Shown: positions 44,018 to 51,340 of the stretch, one piece after another | Layout of the letters: each line of letters begins with the position of its first letter | Numbering within the stretch: position 1 is the stretch's first letter | Source: an uncultured Shimia sp. | Lineage (GTDB): Bacteria; Pseudomonadota; Alphaproteobacteria; Rhodobacterales; Rhodobacteraceae | DNA length: 64,000 bases | Assembly: GCF_947498095.1 (NCBI RefSeq) | Contig: NZ_CANMJE010000001.1 | Span: forward strand, 578,068-642,067 | Direction: 5' to 3' | Translations under genes and position numbers: made by a program | The notes under the pieces: model-generated | Seen by the model: the letters and a program-made list of their open reading frames with translations, nothing else | Databases searched by the model: none | What the model was told of the DNA's origin: nothing

Positions 44018-44043
44018 TGAACAGTCGGCATGCCGGTTGTTCA
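44018..44043 (+). repeat. 26-bp palindrome between livF-like and PaaK-like genes
   Basis: TGAACA, two bases, CGGCATGCCG, two bases, TGTTCA. As RNA it forms an 11-bp stem with two wobble pairs and a CAUG loop. It lies 48 nt before the ligase ATG (44091). An operator for a dimeric regulator or an mRNA hairpin are the main options. Confidence 0.5.
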
Positions 44044-44090
44044 CAAGGGAGATGTGCCTGCGCGCACGCGACAATAAAGAGGACGGCCAG

Positions 44091-45311
44091 ATGAGCCAGT
44101 TTTACGATGATCTCGAGACCCGCTCGCCAGAGCAGCGCGCAAGTGACATTGCTCAGGCATTGCCAAAACAACTGGAACGCGCCAAGGCCCTGCCGGGGTA
44201 CGCTGATGCTTTGGCCGACGTCGATCCTGCGAGCATCACCTCGGTTGCCGATCTCGCAGCACTCCCTGTCCTTCGAAAATCTGAACTCAGTAAGGCGCAA
44301 GCAGCAAACGCCCCGCTTGGGGGTTATGCCGATCTGACCCGGCCTGGGATTGTACACGTTTTTCAATCCCCCGGTCCAATCTATGAACCCGGTGGGCAAG
44401 ATGGGGATTGGTGGCGCTCAGGCCGAGGCATGTTCGCCGCTGGAATTCGGAGCGATGATATCGTGCAGAACTGCTTTTCCTATCACCTGACGCCTGCTGG
44501 TATGATGTTTGAGTGCGGCGCTCGCGCCATCGGTGCAAAGGTCCTGCCTGCGGGCACTGGGCAAACCGAACTGCAAGCCCGCGCCGCGCATGACATTGGC
44601 GTCACCGCTTATGTCGGCACGCCTGACTATCTCAAGATCATCCTCGACAAAGCCGATGAGATGGGCATCAAGCTCAACATCACCAAGGCCCATGTGGGTG
44701 GTGGTGCGCTTTTCCCATCCTTGCGTCAGGAGTACGCGGATCGCGGCATCCAATGCCTGCAGGGCTATGGCACCGCAGATCTTGGTAACGTTGCATACGA
44801 GTCCAACGCAATGGAAGGCATGATTGTCGACGAAGGCGTTCTGATCGAAATCGTTACACCCGGAACTGGCAATCCCGTGGCGCCGGGCGAGGTTGGTGAG
44901 GTGGTTGTAACCTCTTTGAACCCCGACTATCCGTTGATCCGATTTGCCACTGGTGATCTCTCTGCCGTGATGGAGGGCACCTCGCCTTGTGGACGCACCA
45001 ACATGCGCATCAAGGGATGGATGGGCCGCGCGGATCAAACTGCCAAGATCAAAGGCATGTTCGTGCGCCCCGAACAGGTTGCCGACCTTGTGGCTAAACA
45101 TGATGAGATCCAAAAGGCCCGCGTTACGGTCACCCGCGATGGGGAGATGGACGCAATGGCAGTCCAGATCGAAGCAACGGGTGGGGATTTCGATGCCTAT
45201 GCCAAGTCAGTCTCGGAAACGCTAAAGTTGCGTGGGATGATTGAGGTTGTGGCCCCCGGAAGCCTGCCCAAAGACGGGCTCGTTATCGACGACCAGCGCA
45301 GCTACGACTGA
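44091..45311 (+). CDS. PaaK-like phenylacetate-CoA ligase family protein
   Basis: A 406-residue adenylate-forming ligase of the phenylacetate-CoA ligase type. Motifs: VFQSPGPIYEPGG, GVTAYVGTPDYLKIILDKADEMG, CLQGYGTADLGNVAYE, RFATGDLSAVMEG and the C-terminal MRIKGWMGRADQTAKIKGMFVRPEQV hinge. The usual SSGTTG loop is replaced by QSPGPIYEPGG, so the P-loop is atypical. ATG 44091 has GAGGA upstream; an in-frame start at 44037 is weaker. It follows the transporter genes and is probably co-regulated with the synthetase at 36537. Substrate unknown. Confidence 0.87.
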   Translation: MSQFYDDLETRSPEQRASDIAQALPKQLERAKALPGYADALADVDPASITSVADLAALPVLRKSELSKAQAANAPLGGYADLTRPGIVHVFQSPGPIYEPGGQDGDWWRSGRGMFAAGIRSDDIVQNCFSYHLTPAGMMFECGARAIGAKVLPAGTGQTELQARAAHDIGVTAYVGTPDYLKIILDKADEMGIKLNITKAHVGGGALFPSLRQEYADRGIQCLQGYGTADLGNVAYESNAMEGMIVDEGVLIEIVTPGTGNPVAPGEVGEVVVTSLNPDYPLIRFATGDLSAVMEGTSPCGRTNMRIKGWMGRADQTAKIKGMFVRPEQVADLVAKHDEIQKARVTVTRDGEMDAMAVQIEATGGDFDAYAKSVSETLKLRGMIEVVAPGSLPKDGLVIDDQRSYD

Positions 45312-45317
45312 CCAGAT

Positions 45318-45339
45318 AGGCGGCTCATGCGAGCCGCTT
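45318..45339 (+). terminator. possible terminator hairpin after the PaaK-like gene
   Basis: A 9-bp stem with one wobble (45318-45326 with 45331-45339, loop ATGC) just after the stop. No T run follows, so confidence is low. Confidence 0.4.
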
Positions 45340-45521
45340 GAGTTGGCTAAACTGTTGACCAAGGGTCGAATGGAAGCTGGGATGGTGTTCCAGTTGGTGG
45401 AATTTTGTCGTGATTTTTTCCCTATGGGATGTGTCAGGTCTAGTATTTTCGGGAAATCGTTGTTTGGTTGGTCGCGCGAGAGAGAAAGTGCGCCCCTAAG
45501 GGATTCCAGAAGGATAGACCA

Positions 45522-46595
45522 ATGACGATCAGACAAACACAAGGACGTGGTCAACGCTACGATAGCGTCTTGGATACAGTCGGCGACACACCGACGATCC
45601 GTATCAACCGAATTGCTCCAGAACATGTGAATGTCTTTGTGAAGTTTGAGGCGTTCAACCCCGCCGGATCGGTCAAGGATCGGCTGGCCCTTAACATCAT
45701 CGAAGCAGCCGAGCGAGATGGCCGCCTAAAACCGGGTCAAACGGTGGTCGAGGCCACGTCAGGTAACACTGGTATCGGTCTTGCGATGGTCTGTGCCGCA
45801 AAGGGATATCCTCTGGTCATCACCATGTCCGAGGCCTTCTCGGTCGAGCGTCGTCGCCTGATGCGGTTTCTCGGCGCCAAAGTTGTGCTGACGCCCAAAG
45901 GTGAAAAAGGTTTCGGGATGTACTCCAAAGCGCTTGAGCTGGCGGAAAAGAACGGGTGGTTCCTCGCCAGCCAATTTGAAACGGCTGACAATGCGGATAT
46001 TCATGAGCATACAACCGCGCGTGAAATCCTTGGTGATTTTGCCGGTGAAAGCCTCGACTACCTGGTGACCGGGTATGGCACCGGCGGCACTGTTGCTGGC
46101 GTGGGGCGTGTGCTGCGCGCCGAGAGCCCCGACACCAAGATTATTCTGGCCGAACCGGCCAACGCCGCTCTGGTCTCATCAGGCTATATCAACACTCGCA
46201 ACGCCAATAACCAAGCGACTGAAAGTCACCCGTCCTTTGAACCGCACCCAATTCAGGGCTGGACGCCAGACTTTATCCCTCACGTGCTGCAAGAGGCACT
46301 GGATAAGGGTTTCACAGATGGTCTCATTAAGGTTCCCGGACCCGATGGCATCGCTTGGTCACGCCGTTTGGCTTCTGAGGAAGGTATCTTTACAGGAATT
46401 TCAGCCGGAGCCACTTTTGCCGCGGCCATGGACGTTGCCAAGGATGCTGCCGAAGGGTCCAATATCCTCGTCATGTTGCCAGATACTGGCGAGCGCTATC
46501 TCTCAACCCCGCTGTTTGACGGCATCCCAGAGGGGATGAGCGACGAAGAGGTGGAGATTTCGCAGTCTACACCGGGTTTCCAGATGGAAGCCTAG
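45522..46595 (+). CDS. cysK: cysteine synthase A
   Basis: A 357-residue PLP enzyme making cysteine from O-acetylserine and sulfide. PLP Lys lies in NPAGSVKDRLAL (about residue 50), the phosphate loop in EATSGNTGIGLAM, and GTGGTVAGVGRVLR and GISAGATFAAA complete the site. The type with HPSFEPHPIQGWTPDF is common in Rhodobacterales. ATG 45522 is chosen (AAGGAT upstream). It is monocistronic with a 210-nt leader in which I see no riboswitch that I can name. A terminator follows at 46621. Confidence 0.93.
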   Translation: MTIRQTQGRGQRYDSVLDTVGDTPTIRINRIAPEHVNVFVKFEAFNPAGSVKDRLALNIIEAAERDGRLKPGQTVVEATSGNTGIGLAMVCAAKGYPLVITMSEAFSVERRRLMRFLGAKVVLTPKGEKGFGMYSKALELAEKNGWFLASQFETADNADIHEHTTAREILGDFAGESLDYLVTGYGTGGTVAGVGRVLRAESPDTKIILAEPANAALVSSGYINTRNANNQATESHPSFEPHPIQGWTPDFIPHVLQEALDKGFTDGLIKVPGPDGIAWSRRLASEEGIFTGISAGATFAAAMDVAKDAAEGSNILVMLPDTGERYLSTPLFDGIPEGMSDEEVEISQSTPGFQMEA

Positions 46596-46620
46596 GCCCC
46601 GCTCAAAGATCAAGGCGTAG

Positions 46621-46643
46621 GGCAGGGGGTTCCCTGCCTTTCC
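46621..46643 (+). terminator. intrinsic terminator of cysK
   Basis: A 7-bp stem (46621-46627 with 46632-46638, loop GGTT) followed by TTTCCTCT, 26 nt after the cysK stop. Confidence 0.6.
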
Positions 46644-46648
46644 TCTGC

Positions 46649-47128
46649 CTAAAAGGAAAACCCGCCATGAGTGCCTGCGGTGGCCACCACCACGGTGATA
46701 AGGCTGATTGTTAGCAACACCCAATGCATGCGTTGAATGATGCGAAAGGTTTGTTCTGGCTTGCTCTTTGCGCATTCATTGAACCAACGATGTAGGAACA
46801 GGGGTTCGGCGATGAACAGCATCACGGTAAAAACAGCCCAAACCGCCACCATCAGATGCATCCAAAAGTTCGACGGCACCAGAAACCGGAACCACATATC
46901 CCAGACATAGATCATGTAGAGCCCGCTCAGCCCCACCAATACAGTGGCCCAACGGGCGATGGACGCAAACCGTCCTTCGACGTCTTCAAAAAAGGCGACG
47001 CGGTCCTCGGGAGATTTCATTCGCTTGACCGCTGGCAGCAGAACCAGCGTCACAAAGGCCACGCCGCCGATCCAAACGACCACGCCCAGCACATGAAGCG
47101 CGCGTGCAATGCTTACGTCGTCTGGCAT
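46649..47128 (-). CDS. CopD-like membrane protein
   Basis: A 159-residue protein with four hydrophobic segments (RALHVLGVVVWIGGVAFVTLVLL, WATVLVGLSGLYMIYVW, WMHLMVAVWAVFTVMLFIAEPLF, WVLLTISLITVVVATA). The His/Trp-rich pattern (RALHVLG, WMHLM, LHRWF) matches the CopD/copper-resistance or DUF2269-like transmembrane domain, which binds heme or copper in some members. Terminal His in GTHGGFSF is typical. It lies 4 nt after the stop of the trypsin-like protease gene on the same strand, so the two may be co-transcribed. Function in this organism is unknown. Confidence 0.82.
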   Translation of the reverse strand: MPDDVSIARALHVLGVVVWIGGVAFVTLVLLPAVKRMKSPEDRVAFFEDVEGRFASIARWATVLVGLSGLYMIYVWDMWFRFLVPSNFWMHLMVAVWAVFTVMLFIAEPLFLHRWFNECAKSKPEQTFRIIQRMHWVLLTISLITVVVATAGTHGGFSF

Positions 47129-47132
47129 GAGA

Positions 47133-48125
47133 TCACCGATGATCCAGCAAAATGGCGTCTAAGAGGCGCGTGTGATGCGTGCTTTCGGTAAAAAACGTTC
47201 TGTTTTCTTTTGCTTGCGAGCAGCGTGATCCAACGATGTTGCCGACCCAGAAGGTATACTCCTTTTGCTCAAACCTGCCGTTGAGCGTTTCTTCGAAATA
47301 CTCGACCCAGAACTCCGCGTTCTCTCTGTTGGCGTTCCTCAGGTCCACCGTGACCGCAGTCGCGCCTCCAGACGCACCGCCATACGTGTAGCAATGCCCC
47401 ATCTTGAGGCCATTTTGGCCGCCTGCCAGGTTGCAAACGTCATAGGTCATGACCTTACCGTTTTGCCCCCGTCCACTGTCCCGGCTGAACCCGGCCATGG
47501 TTGCAAAGGCGCCAGGAAACTCATCCTGATCCAGCAAGTCGCTGTAGTCCGCCGGGGCATTCAAAAGAGGTTTGATTTGTCGGTAGGAGATCGGGTCGTC
47601 AAGTTTGCCAATGAAATAGTCGCCCCGGTCGGTTTCTGCGAAAAAAATCTCTTCAAGACGGCGCTTCACAACTTCTCCGGTCTGTGAGGTAAAGATGACG
47701 GCAGTGTTTTCCTCGCGAAAATCCCAGTCGTAAACCGTGTCACTTTCCCAATGCTTGCCGGAAGTCGTGGCGCGCAATGCGTCAATATATGAGCTTTCCT
47801 TCCTGTTGAACCCGCTGACCCACTGGACGACACAATGACCCGCGCCGACGATAATTTGACCGTCCCCTCCGACCGTGTCGCTGACCAGAGAGACCGAGCA
47901 GATCTCGAATTCTTTCTCGTCGCCTTGATCCAATTGCCATTGGGGGTTTTTGACATGGACAAACTTCCCGACCGCTTCCAGCCACTGAGGTGACGACGCG
48001 GAACGCACATGCCGGTCGTCGCCGTAGTTCTCCATCAAGAGCTCTTCATCCGTGTAACCGGGGCAGCCCGCATGTGCGGCCCCTACGACGAGCAACGACA
48101 GGATGGTGACTAAGGTCTTTTTCAT
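47133..48125 (-). CDS. secreted trypsin-like serine protease
   Basis: A 330-residue exported protease-like protein. Signal peptide MKKTLVTILSLLVVGAAHAG with cleavage near residue 19. The trypsin-fold triad is readable: His97 in VGAGHCV, Asp159 in RGDYFIGKLDDP, and Ser242 in YGGASGGATAV. Cysteines (21, 76, 98, 221, 235 and one near the C terminus) could form disulfides, consistent with a periplasmic or extracellular protein. ATG 48125 has only a weak GAG ribosome-binding site. Its substrate is unknown; the CopD-like gene follows at 4 nt. Confidence 0.85.
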   Translation of the reverse strand: MKKTLVTILSLLVVGAAHAGCPGYTDEELLMENYGDDRHVRSASSPQWLEAVGKFVHVKNPQWQLDQGDEKEFEICSVSLVSDTVGGDGQIIVGAGHCVVQWVSGFNRKESSYIDALRATTSGKHWESDTVYDWDFREENTAVIFTSQTGEVVKRRLEEIFFAETDRGDYFIGKLDDPISYRQIKPLLNAPADYSDLLDQDEFPGAFATMAGFSRDSGRGQNGKVMTYDVCNLAGGQNGLKMGHCYTYGGASGGATAVTVDLRNANRENAEFWVEYFEETLNGRFEQKEYTFWVGNIVGSRCSQAKENRTFFTESTHHTRLLDAILLDHR

Positions 48126-48214
48126 GGAGGTCTCTTGGTTGTGACTTGGTGGCAAGTCTAAGGGCATTCTCGGAATAAGCTAAGGCAAAAAGACGTCGCC
48201 GTGTACGCCATTCC

Positions 48215-48243
48215 AAAAAGCAAAAAGCCGCCCAGAAGGCGGC
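48215..48243 (-). terminator. intrinsic terminator of the tRNA-Val / rpmJ unit
   Basis: On the minus strand, a 6-bp GC stem (48227-48232 with 48238-48243, loop of 5 nt) is followed by five T residues, GC, and a further T run at 48215-48219. Confidence 0.7.
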
Positions 48244-48271
48244 CTTTCATCGTAACGCTATGCGTCGGGGT

Positions 48272-48397
48272 TTAGCCCTGACGTGCCTTGAAGCGGCGTT
48301 GCGTCTTGTTGATCACGTAGACGCGGCCTTTGCGACGTACCACGCGGCAATCACGGTGCCGGTTCTTCAGCGAGCGGAGCGAGTTCTTGACTTTCAT
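48272..48397 (-). CDS. rpmJ: 50S ribosomal protein L36
   Basis: A 41-residue ribosomal protein, [31 protein letters not shown] and so on, with the basic L36 pattern that ends RRFKARQG. Only one Cys (Cys17) remains, so it is the zinc-free C- form. The start is ATG 48397 with a AGGAGAGG-like ribosome-binding site. It is encoded downstream of tRNA-Val with a GC-rich hairpin (48444-48459) between them, and no other gene in the unit. Very short but unmistakable in sequence. Confidence 0.95.
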   Translation of the reverse strand: MKVKNSLRSLKNRHRDCRVVRRKGRVYVINKTQRRFKARQG

Positions 48398-48471
48398 CGT
48401 CCTCTCCTTTCGGTCGTGGCGCGCGAGCGCCGGGTTAACGGGCGCCCCGAAAACGGGGCAGTGAATAATCA

Positions 48472-48546
48472 TGGTGGGCGATACAAGGATCGAACTTGTG
48501 ACCCCTTCGATGTCAACGAAGTGCTCTACCGCTGAGCTAATCGCCC
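48472..48546 (-). tRNA. tRNA-Val (anticodon GAC)
   Basis: A complete cloverleaf on the minus strand: acceptor GGGCGAT paired with ATCGCCC, D-arm TAGCTCAGCGGTAGAGC, anticodon stem CTTCG / CGAAG with loop TTGACAT (anticodon GAC, valine), T-arm CACAAGTTCGATCCTTGT, and an encoded CCA end at 48472-48474. The 7-bp acceptor stem is perfect. A strong promoter lies upstream at 48614-48642. Confidence 0.97.
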
Positions 48547-48613
48547 ACTCTGGCCTGCCCGATCACACCTCCCCAAACAAAAGGGGGCGCGAATGACCGC
48601 GCCGGTAGCGGCG

Positions 48614-48642
48614 TCTATAAAAGGAGTCGGCGCGGGGTTCAA
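48614..48642 (-). promoter_or_regulatory. promoter of tRNA-Val / rpmJ
   Basis: On the minus strand, -35 TTGAAC (48642-48637), a 17-nt spacer and -10 TATAGA (48619-48614). The predicted start point (about 48607) is 60 nt before the tRNA. Confidence 0.7.
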
Positions 48643-48697
48643 GACCTTTCGACAAGGTAATTTTTTGCGCTACACTCATCCTTGAATTGGAGAGCAG

Positions 48698-49558
48698 ATG
48701 CCCAAGCAAGCCTATAGCCTGTTGCGACCGGAATGTCAGACATCTTCCGTGGTTTTCGCCTCGCCGCACAGCGGTTGCGACTACCCGGAGTGGTTCCTGC
48801 GACGCACATTGCTGAACGCGCAGACGATTCGCTCGTCCGAGGATGCCTATGTGGACAAGCTGTTCGCGGCGGCACCAGAATTTGGCGCGCCGTTTCTCGT
48901 CGCCGAAGCGCCCAGAGCCTTTCTGGATCTCAACCGCGCCGCTGATGAACTGGACCCGGCCTTGATCCGTGGCGTGAGGCGCCCGGTGAACAATCCGAGG
49001 GTGGCCTCGGGGCTGGGTGTGATTCCCCGCGTGGTGGCACATGGGCGGCCAATTTATCATGGCAAGATGGCTCTGGACGAGGCCAACCGCAGGATTGATG
49101 CCTATTGGCGCCCCTATCACGCACGCCTGCAGTCGCTGTTGGACGAGACCCGTGCCGGTTTTGGGCGCGCGATTCTGATTGATTGCCATTCCATGCCACA
49201 TGAAGCGCTCGATACGATGGTGCGCGCCGGGGCCAAGCGTCCCGAGGTGGTTCTGGGTGACAGGTTTGGGGCCAGCGCTGAGACCGATATCGTGGATGAG
49301 ATCGAGGCGGCCTTTGCCAGTGCCGGGTTTGAGGTGTCGCGCAATGCGCCTTTTGCCGGGGCTTATGTCACCCAGCATTACGGCCGTCCTGCGCGCAAAC
49401 AGCATGCGATCCAGATTGAGATCGACCGCTCCCTCTATATGAACGAAGACACGATCGAACCACGCTCTGATTTCGAAGCAGTCCGCGCGCGACTCGCGTC
49501 GGTAATCCGCGACATCATCGCGATTGGAATGCCTCGCCAAAGCCTCGCTGCCGAATAA
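48698..49558 (+). CDS. N-formylglutamate amidohydrolase family protein
   Basis: A 286-residue FGase-fold metallo-amidase. Motifs are VVFASPHSGCDYP near residue 20, EAPRAFLDLNRAADELDP near 68, a DCHSMPH block near residue 162 and QIEIDRSLYMNE near 240. HutG of Pseudomonas makes glutamate from N-formylglutamate in histidine degradation. No hut genes are nearby, so the natural substrate here may be different (N-formyl or peptide amides). ATG 48698 has GAGAG upstream. It converges with dinB. Confidence 0.87.
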   Translation: MPKQAYSLLRPECQTSSVVFASPHSGCDYPEWFLRRTLLNAQTIRSSEDAYVDKLFAAAPEFGAPFLVAEAPRAFLDLNRAADELDPALIRGVRRPVNNPRVASGLGVIPRVVAHGRPIYHGKMALDEANRRIDAYWRPYHARLQSLLDETRAGFGRAILIDCHSMPHEALDTMVRAGAKRPEVVLGDRFGASAETDIVDEIEAAFASAGFEVSRNAPFAGAYVTQHYGRPARKQHAIQIEIDRSLYMNEDTIEPRSDFEAVRARLASVIRDIIAIGMPRQSLAAE

Positions 49559-49561
49559 ACC

Positions 49562-50815
49562 CTACCGCATCGCGCGTCCTTTGAGGATCGCGTCCGACCC
49601 AAAGCGTTCCCGGATCGCGTCTGTTGCGCGTTCCGCTTCGCGACGTTTGGCGGCTTGTGGGTCCAAAAGGTCCGCTGACAAATCCGCGTTTTCTTCCGTG
49701 ACTAGGTCCGACAAGCCAACGCCGATTAGTCGATAGGGGCCCTGATTACCAACTTGATCAAACAGGCCGCGGGCTGTGCTGTACAAGGTATCCGCCATTT
49801 GTGTTGCATCTCGCAACGCCACCCGACGTGAAATCAAGCTGTGGTTTGCGCGTTTCAGTTTTAACGTCACAACCCGCCCGGCTTTGCGCTGGGCTTTGGC
49901 CCGGTCCGATACTTTTTCCGAAAGACGCCAGAGGTGGCCATCCAGAATGTCCGAATTGCCGGTATCCTCAAAAAACGTCGTTTCATTGCTGATGGATTTG
50001 ATCGGTGTATGGGCCGAAACGCGACGTTTGTCCTGCCCTCGTGCGAGGTGCCAAAGGCGATACCCCATCGACCCAAACCGCGCCGTGAGATCCTCTTGAT
50101 CCCATCGCAACAGGTCAGCAAAGGTATGAATGCCGGCTTTGTCCAAAGTCTCCTGCGCCACGGGCCCGATGCCCCAGATCAACCGCACAGGTTTGTCGTG
50201 AAGAAACTCGGCGGTTTCCGCTTTGCCGATGACGCTGAAACCTCGCGGTTTTTCAAGGTCTGAGGCCACCTTGGCAAGAAACTTGTTATGGCTCAGGCCA
50301 ATTGAGCCCGTCAGCCCCAACTCATCCTTCATGCGTTTGACCAGCCGCGCCAACATCACCGCAGGTGGGCGCCCGTGCAGCTTTTTGGTGCCCGTCAGGT
50401 CCATAAAGGCCTCGTCCAGCGACAAGGGTTCCACATCTGGCGTCAACTCATCCATCATCTTGCGAATTTCACGGCTGATCTCGACATAGAGCGACATGCG
50501 GGGCTTGATGACCACGGCGTCCGGGCAGAGCTTTAGTGCCTGAAACATCGGCATGGCCGAGCGCACGCCGCGAATCCGCGCGACGTAGCAAGCCGTTGAA
50601 ACCACACCTCGCCGTCCACCGCCAATGATGACCGGCTTGTCGCGTATCTCGGGGTCATCGCGCTTTTCGACGCTGGCGTAAAACGCATCGCAGTCCATAT
50701 GTGCGATAGACAGATCAAACAGCTCAGGATGCCGTGATATACGCAACGACCCACAGCCGGGACAGCGCGCCTCGGTTTTGAATTGGGTCAGGCAATCACG
50801 ACACAGCGCTGGCAT
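49562..50815 (-). CDS. dinB: DNA polymerase IV (Y-family) with N-terminal zinc ribbon
   Basis: A 417-residue translesion polymerase. Catalytic acidic residues are Asp41 in AHMDCDAFYASVEK and Asp-Glu in SLDEAFMDL; the palm, thumb and little-finger domains are of normal size. The N terminus has CRDC (Cys5, Cys8) and CPGC (Cys18, Cys21), a Cys4 zinc-ribbon motif absent from E. coli DinB and usual in Rhodobacterales. ATG 50815 is the likely start. Divergent from a broken NUDIX gene 30 nt upstream. It bypasses damaged bases; expression is often SOS-linked, but I see no LexA box in the spacer. Confidence 0.9.
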   Translation of the reverse strand: MPALCRDCLTQFKTEARCPGCGSLRISRHPELFDLSIAHMDCDAFYASVEKRDDPEIRDKPVIIGGGRRGVVSTACYVARIRGVRSAMPMFQALKLCPDAVVIKPRMSLYVEISREIRKMMDELTPDVEPLSLDEAFMDLTGTKKLHGRPPAVMLARLVKRMKDELGLTGSIGLSHNKFLAKVASDLEKPRGFSVIGKAETAEFLHDKPVRLIWGIGPVAQETLDKAGIHTFADLLRWDQEDLTARFGSMGYRLWHLARGQDKRRVSAHTPIKSISNETTFFEDTGNSDILDGHLWRLSEKVSDRAKAQRKAGRVVTLKLKRANHSLISRRVALRDATQMADTLYSTARGLFDQVGNQGPYRLIGVGLSDLVTEENADLSADLLDPQAAKRREAERATDAIRERFGSDAILKGRAMR

Positions 50816-50844
50816 TTGGGCCCTCGATACGGGATGGTTCAGGT

Positions 50845-51282
50845 ATGAGTGTAACATTTGACAGGCAGGACGACACTGACTTTCACGGGGCAAAACTGGC
50901 ACTTTTTGTCAGGAGCCGTTTGGTGACCATCCTACGCGATGACAAGCCGGATATCCCCTGGCCTGCCCACTGGGACCTGCCAGGTGGTGGGTGAGAAGGT
51001 AATGAAACTGGCCTGCAATGCGCGTTGCGCGAAACCCGCGAAGAAGTGGGGCTTAGCGTTCATGAAACTGCAGTTTGCTGGGGACGTCTATACCAGCACA
51101 AAGGCCATGCGTTTTGGTTCTTTGTCGCGCATCTCCCGGAGGAAGTCGCCTCTGAGATCCGCCTTGGCGATGAGGGGCAGCGCTATGAGTTGATTGCTCC
51201 GCACGACTATCTCACCCGTCACAAGGCTATTCCCCAATTTCAGCAACGCCTGGCAGATTACCTCGCCAGCCAGTCACCTTAG
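50845..51282 (+). pseudogene. NUDIX hydrolase interrupted by an in-frame TGA in the Nudix box
   Basis: The reading frame from ATG 50845 runs MSVTFDRQDDTDFHGAKL to AHWDLPGGG and then meets TGA at 50992-50994; the same frame continues EGNETGLQCALRETREEVGL to a natural stop at 51282. Codon 50 falls inside the Nudix box GX5EX7REUXEEXGU, at a position where an Arg codon (CGA) is expected; CGA to TGA is one transition. All other box residues are intact (E, RE, EE, G). So the gene looks recently inactivated, or there is a sequencing error. Selenocysteine is unlikely: no SECIS-like context is evident. Confidence 0.8.
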
Positions 51283-51284
51283 CC

Positions 51285-51331
51285 TCTTCATTTTGGTAAA
51301 AATACTTCTAGGGTTTGGGGGCAGAGCCCCC
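51285..51331 (-). repeat. copy of a dispersed Rhodobacterales intergenic repeat with GC hairpin
   Basis: On the minus strand, GGGGGC-TCT-GCCCCC (51331-51317), then AAACCCTAGAAGTATTTTTACCAAAATGAAG. It lies after pyrF and may also end its transcript. The GTATTT...GAAG tail recurs in a weaker form at 31434-31472. Confidence 0.5.
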
Positions 51332-51340
51332 ATGCGGTCT

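Noticed and set aside
43116..44399. A 427-codon open frame on the minus strand across livF and the PaaK-like gene
   Set aside because: It spans two well-supported genes and the spacer on the opposite strand and looks like a GC-bias shadow.
45312..45521. SAM or other riboswitch in the cysK leader
   Set aside because: The 210-nt leader has no SAM-II-like pseudoknot or other structure that I can name; kept as an unstructured leader.
50992..50994. Selenocysteine at the TGA of the NUDIX gene
   Set aside because: The Nudix box normally has a non-catalytic Arg-type residue here, and no SECIS-like hairpin is evident; a nonsense change is simpler.
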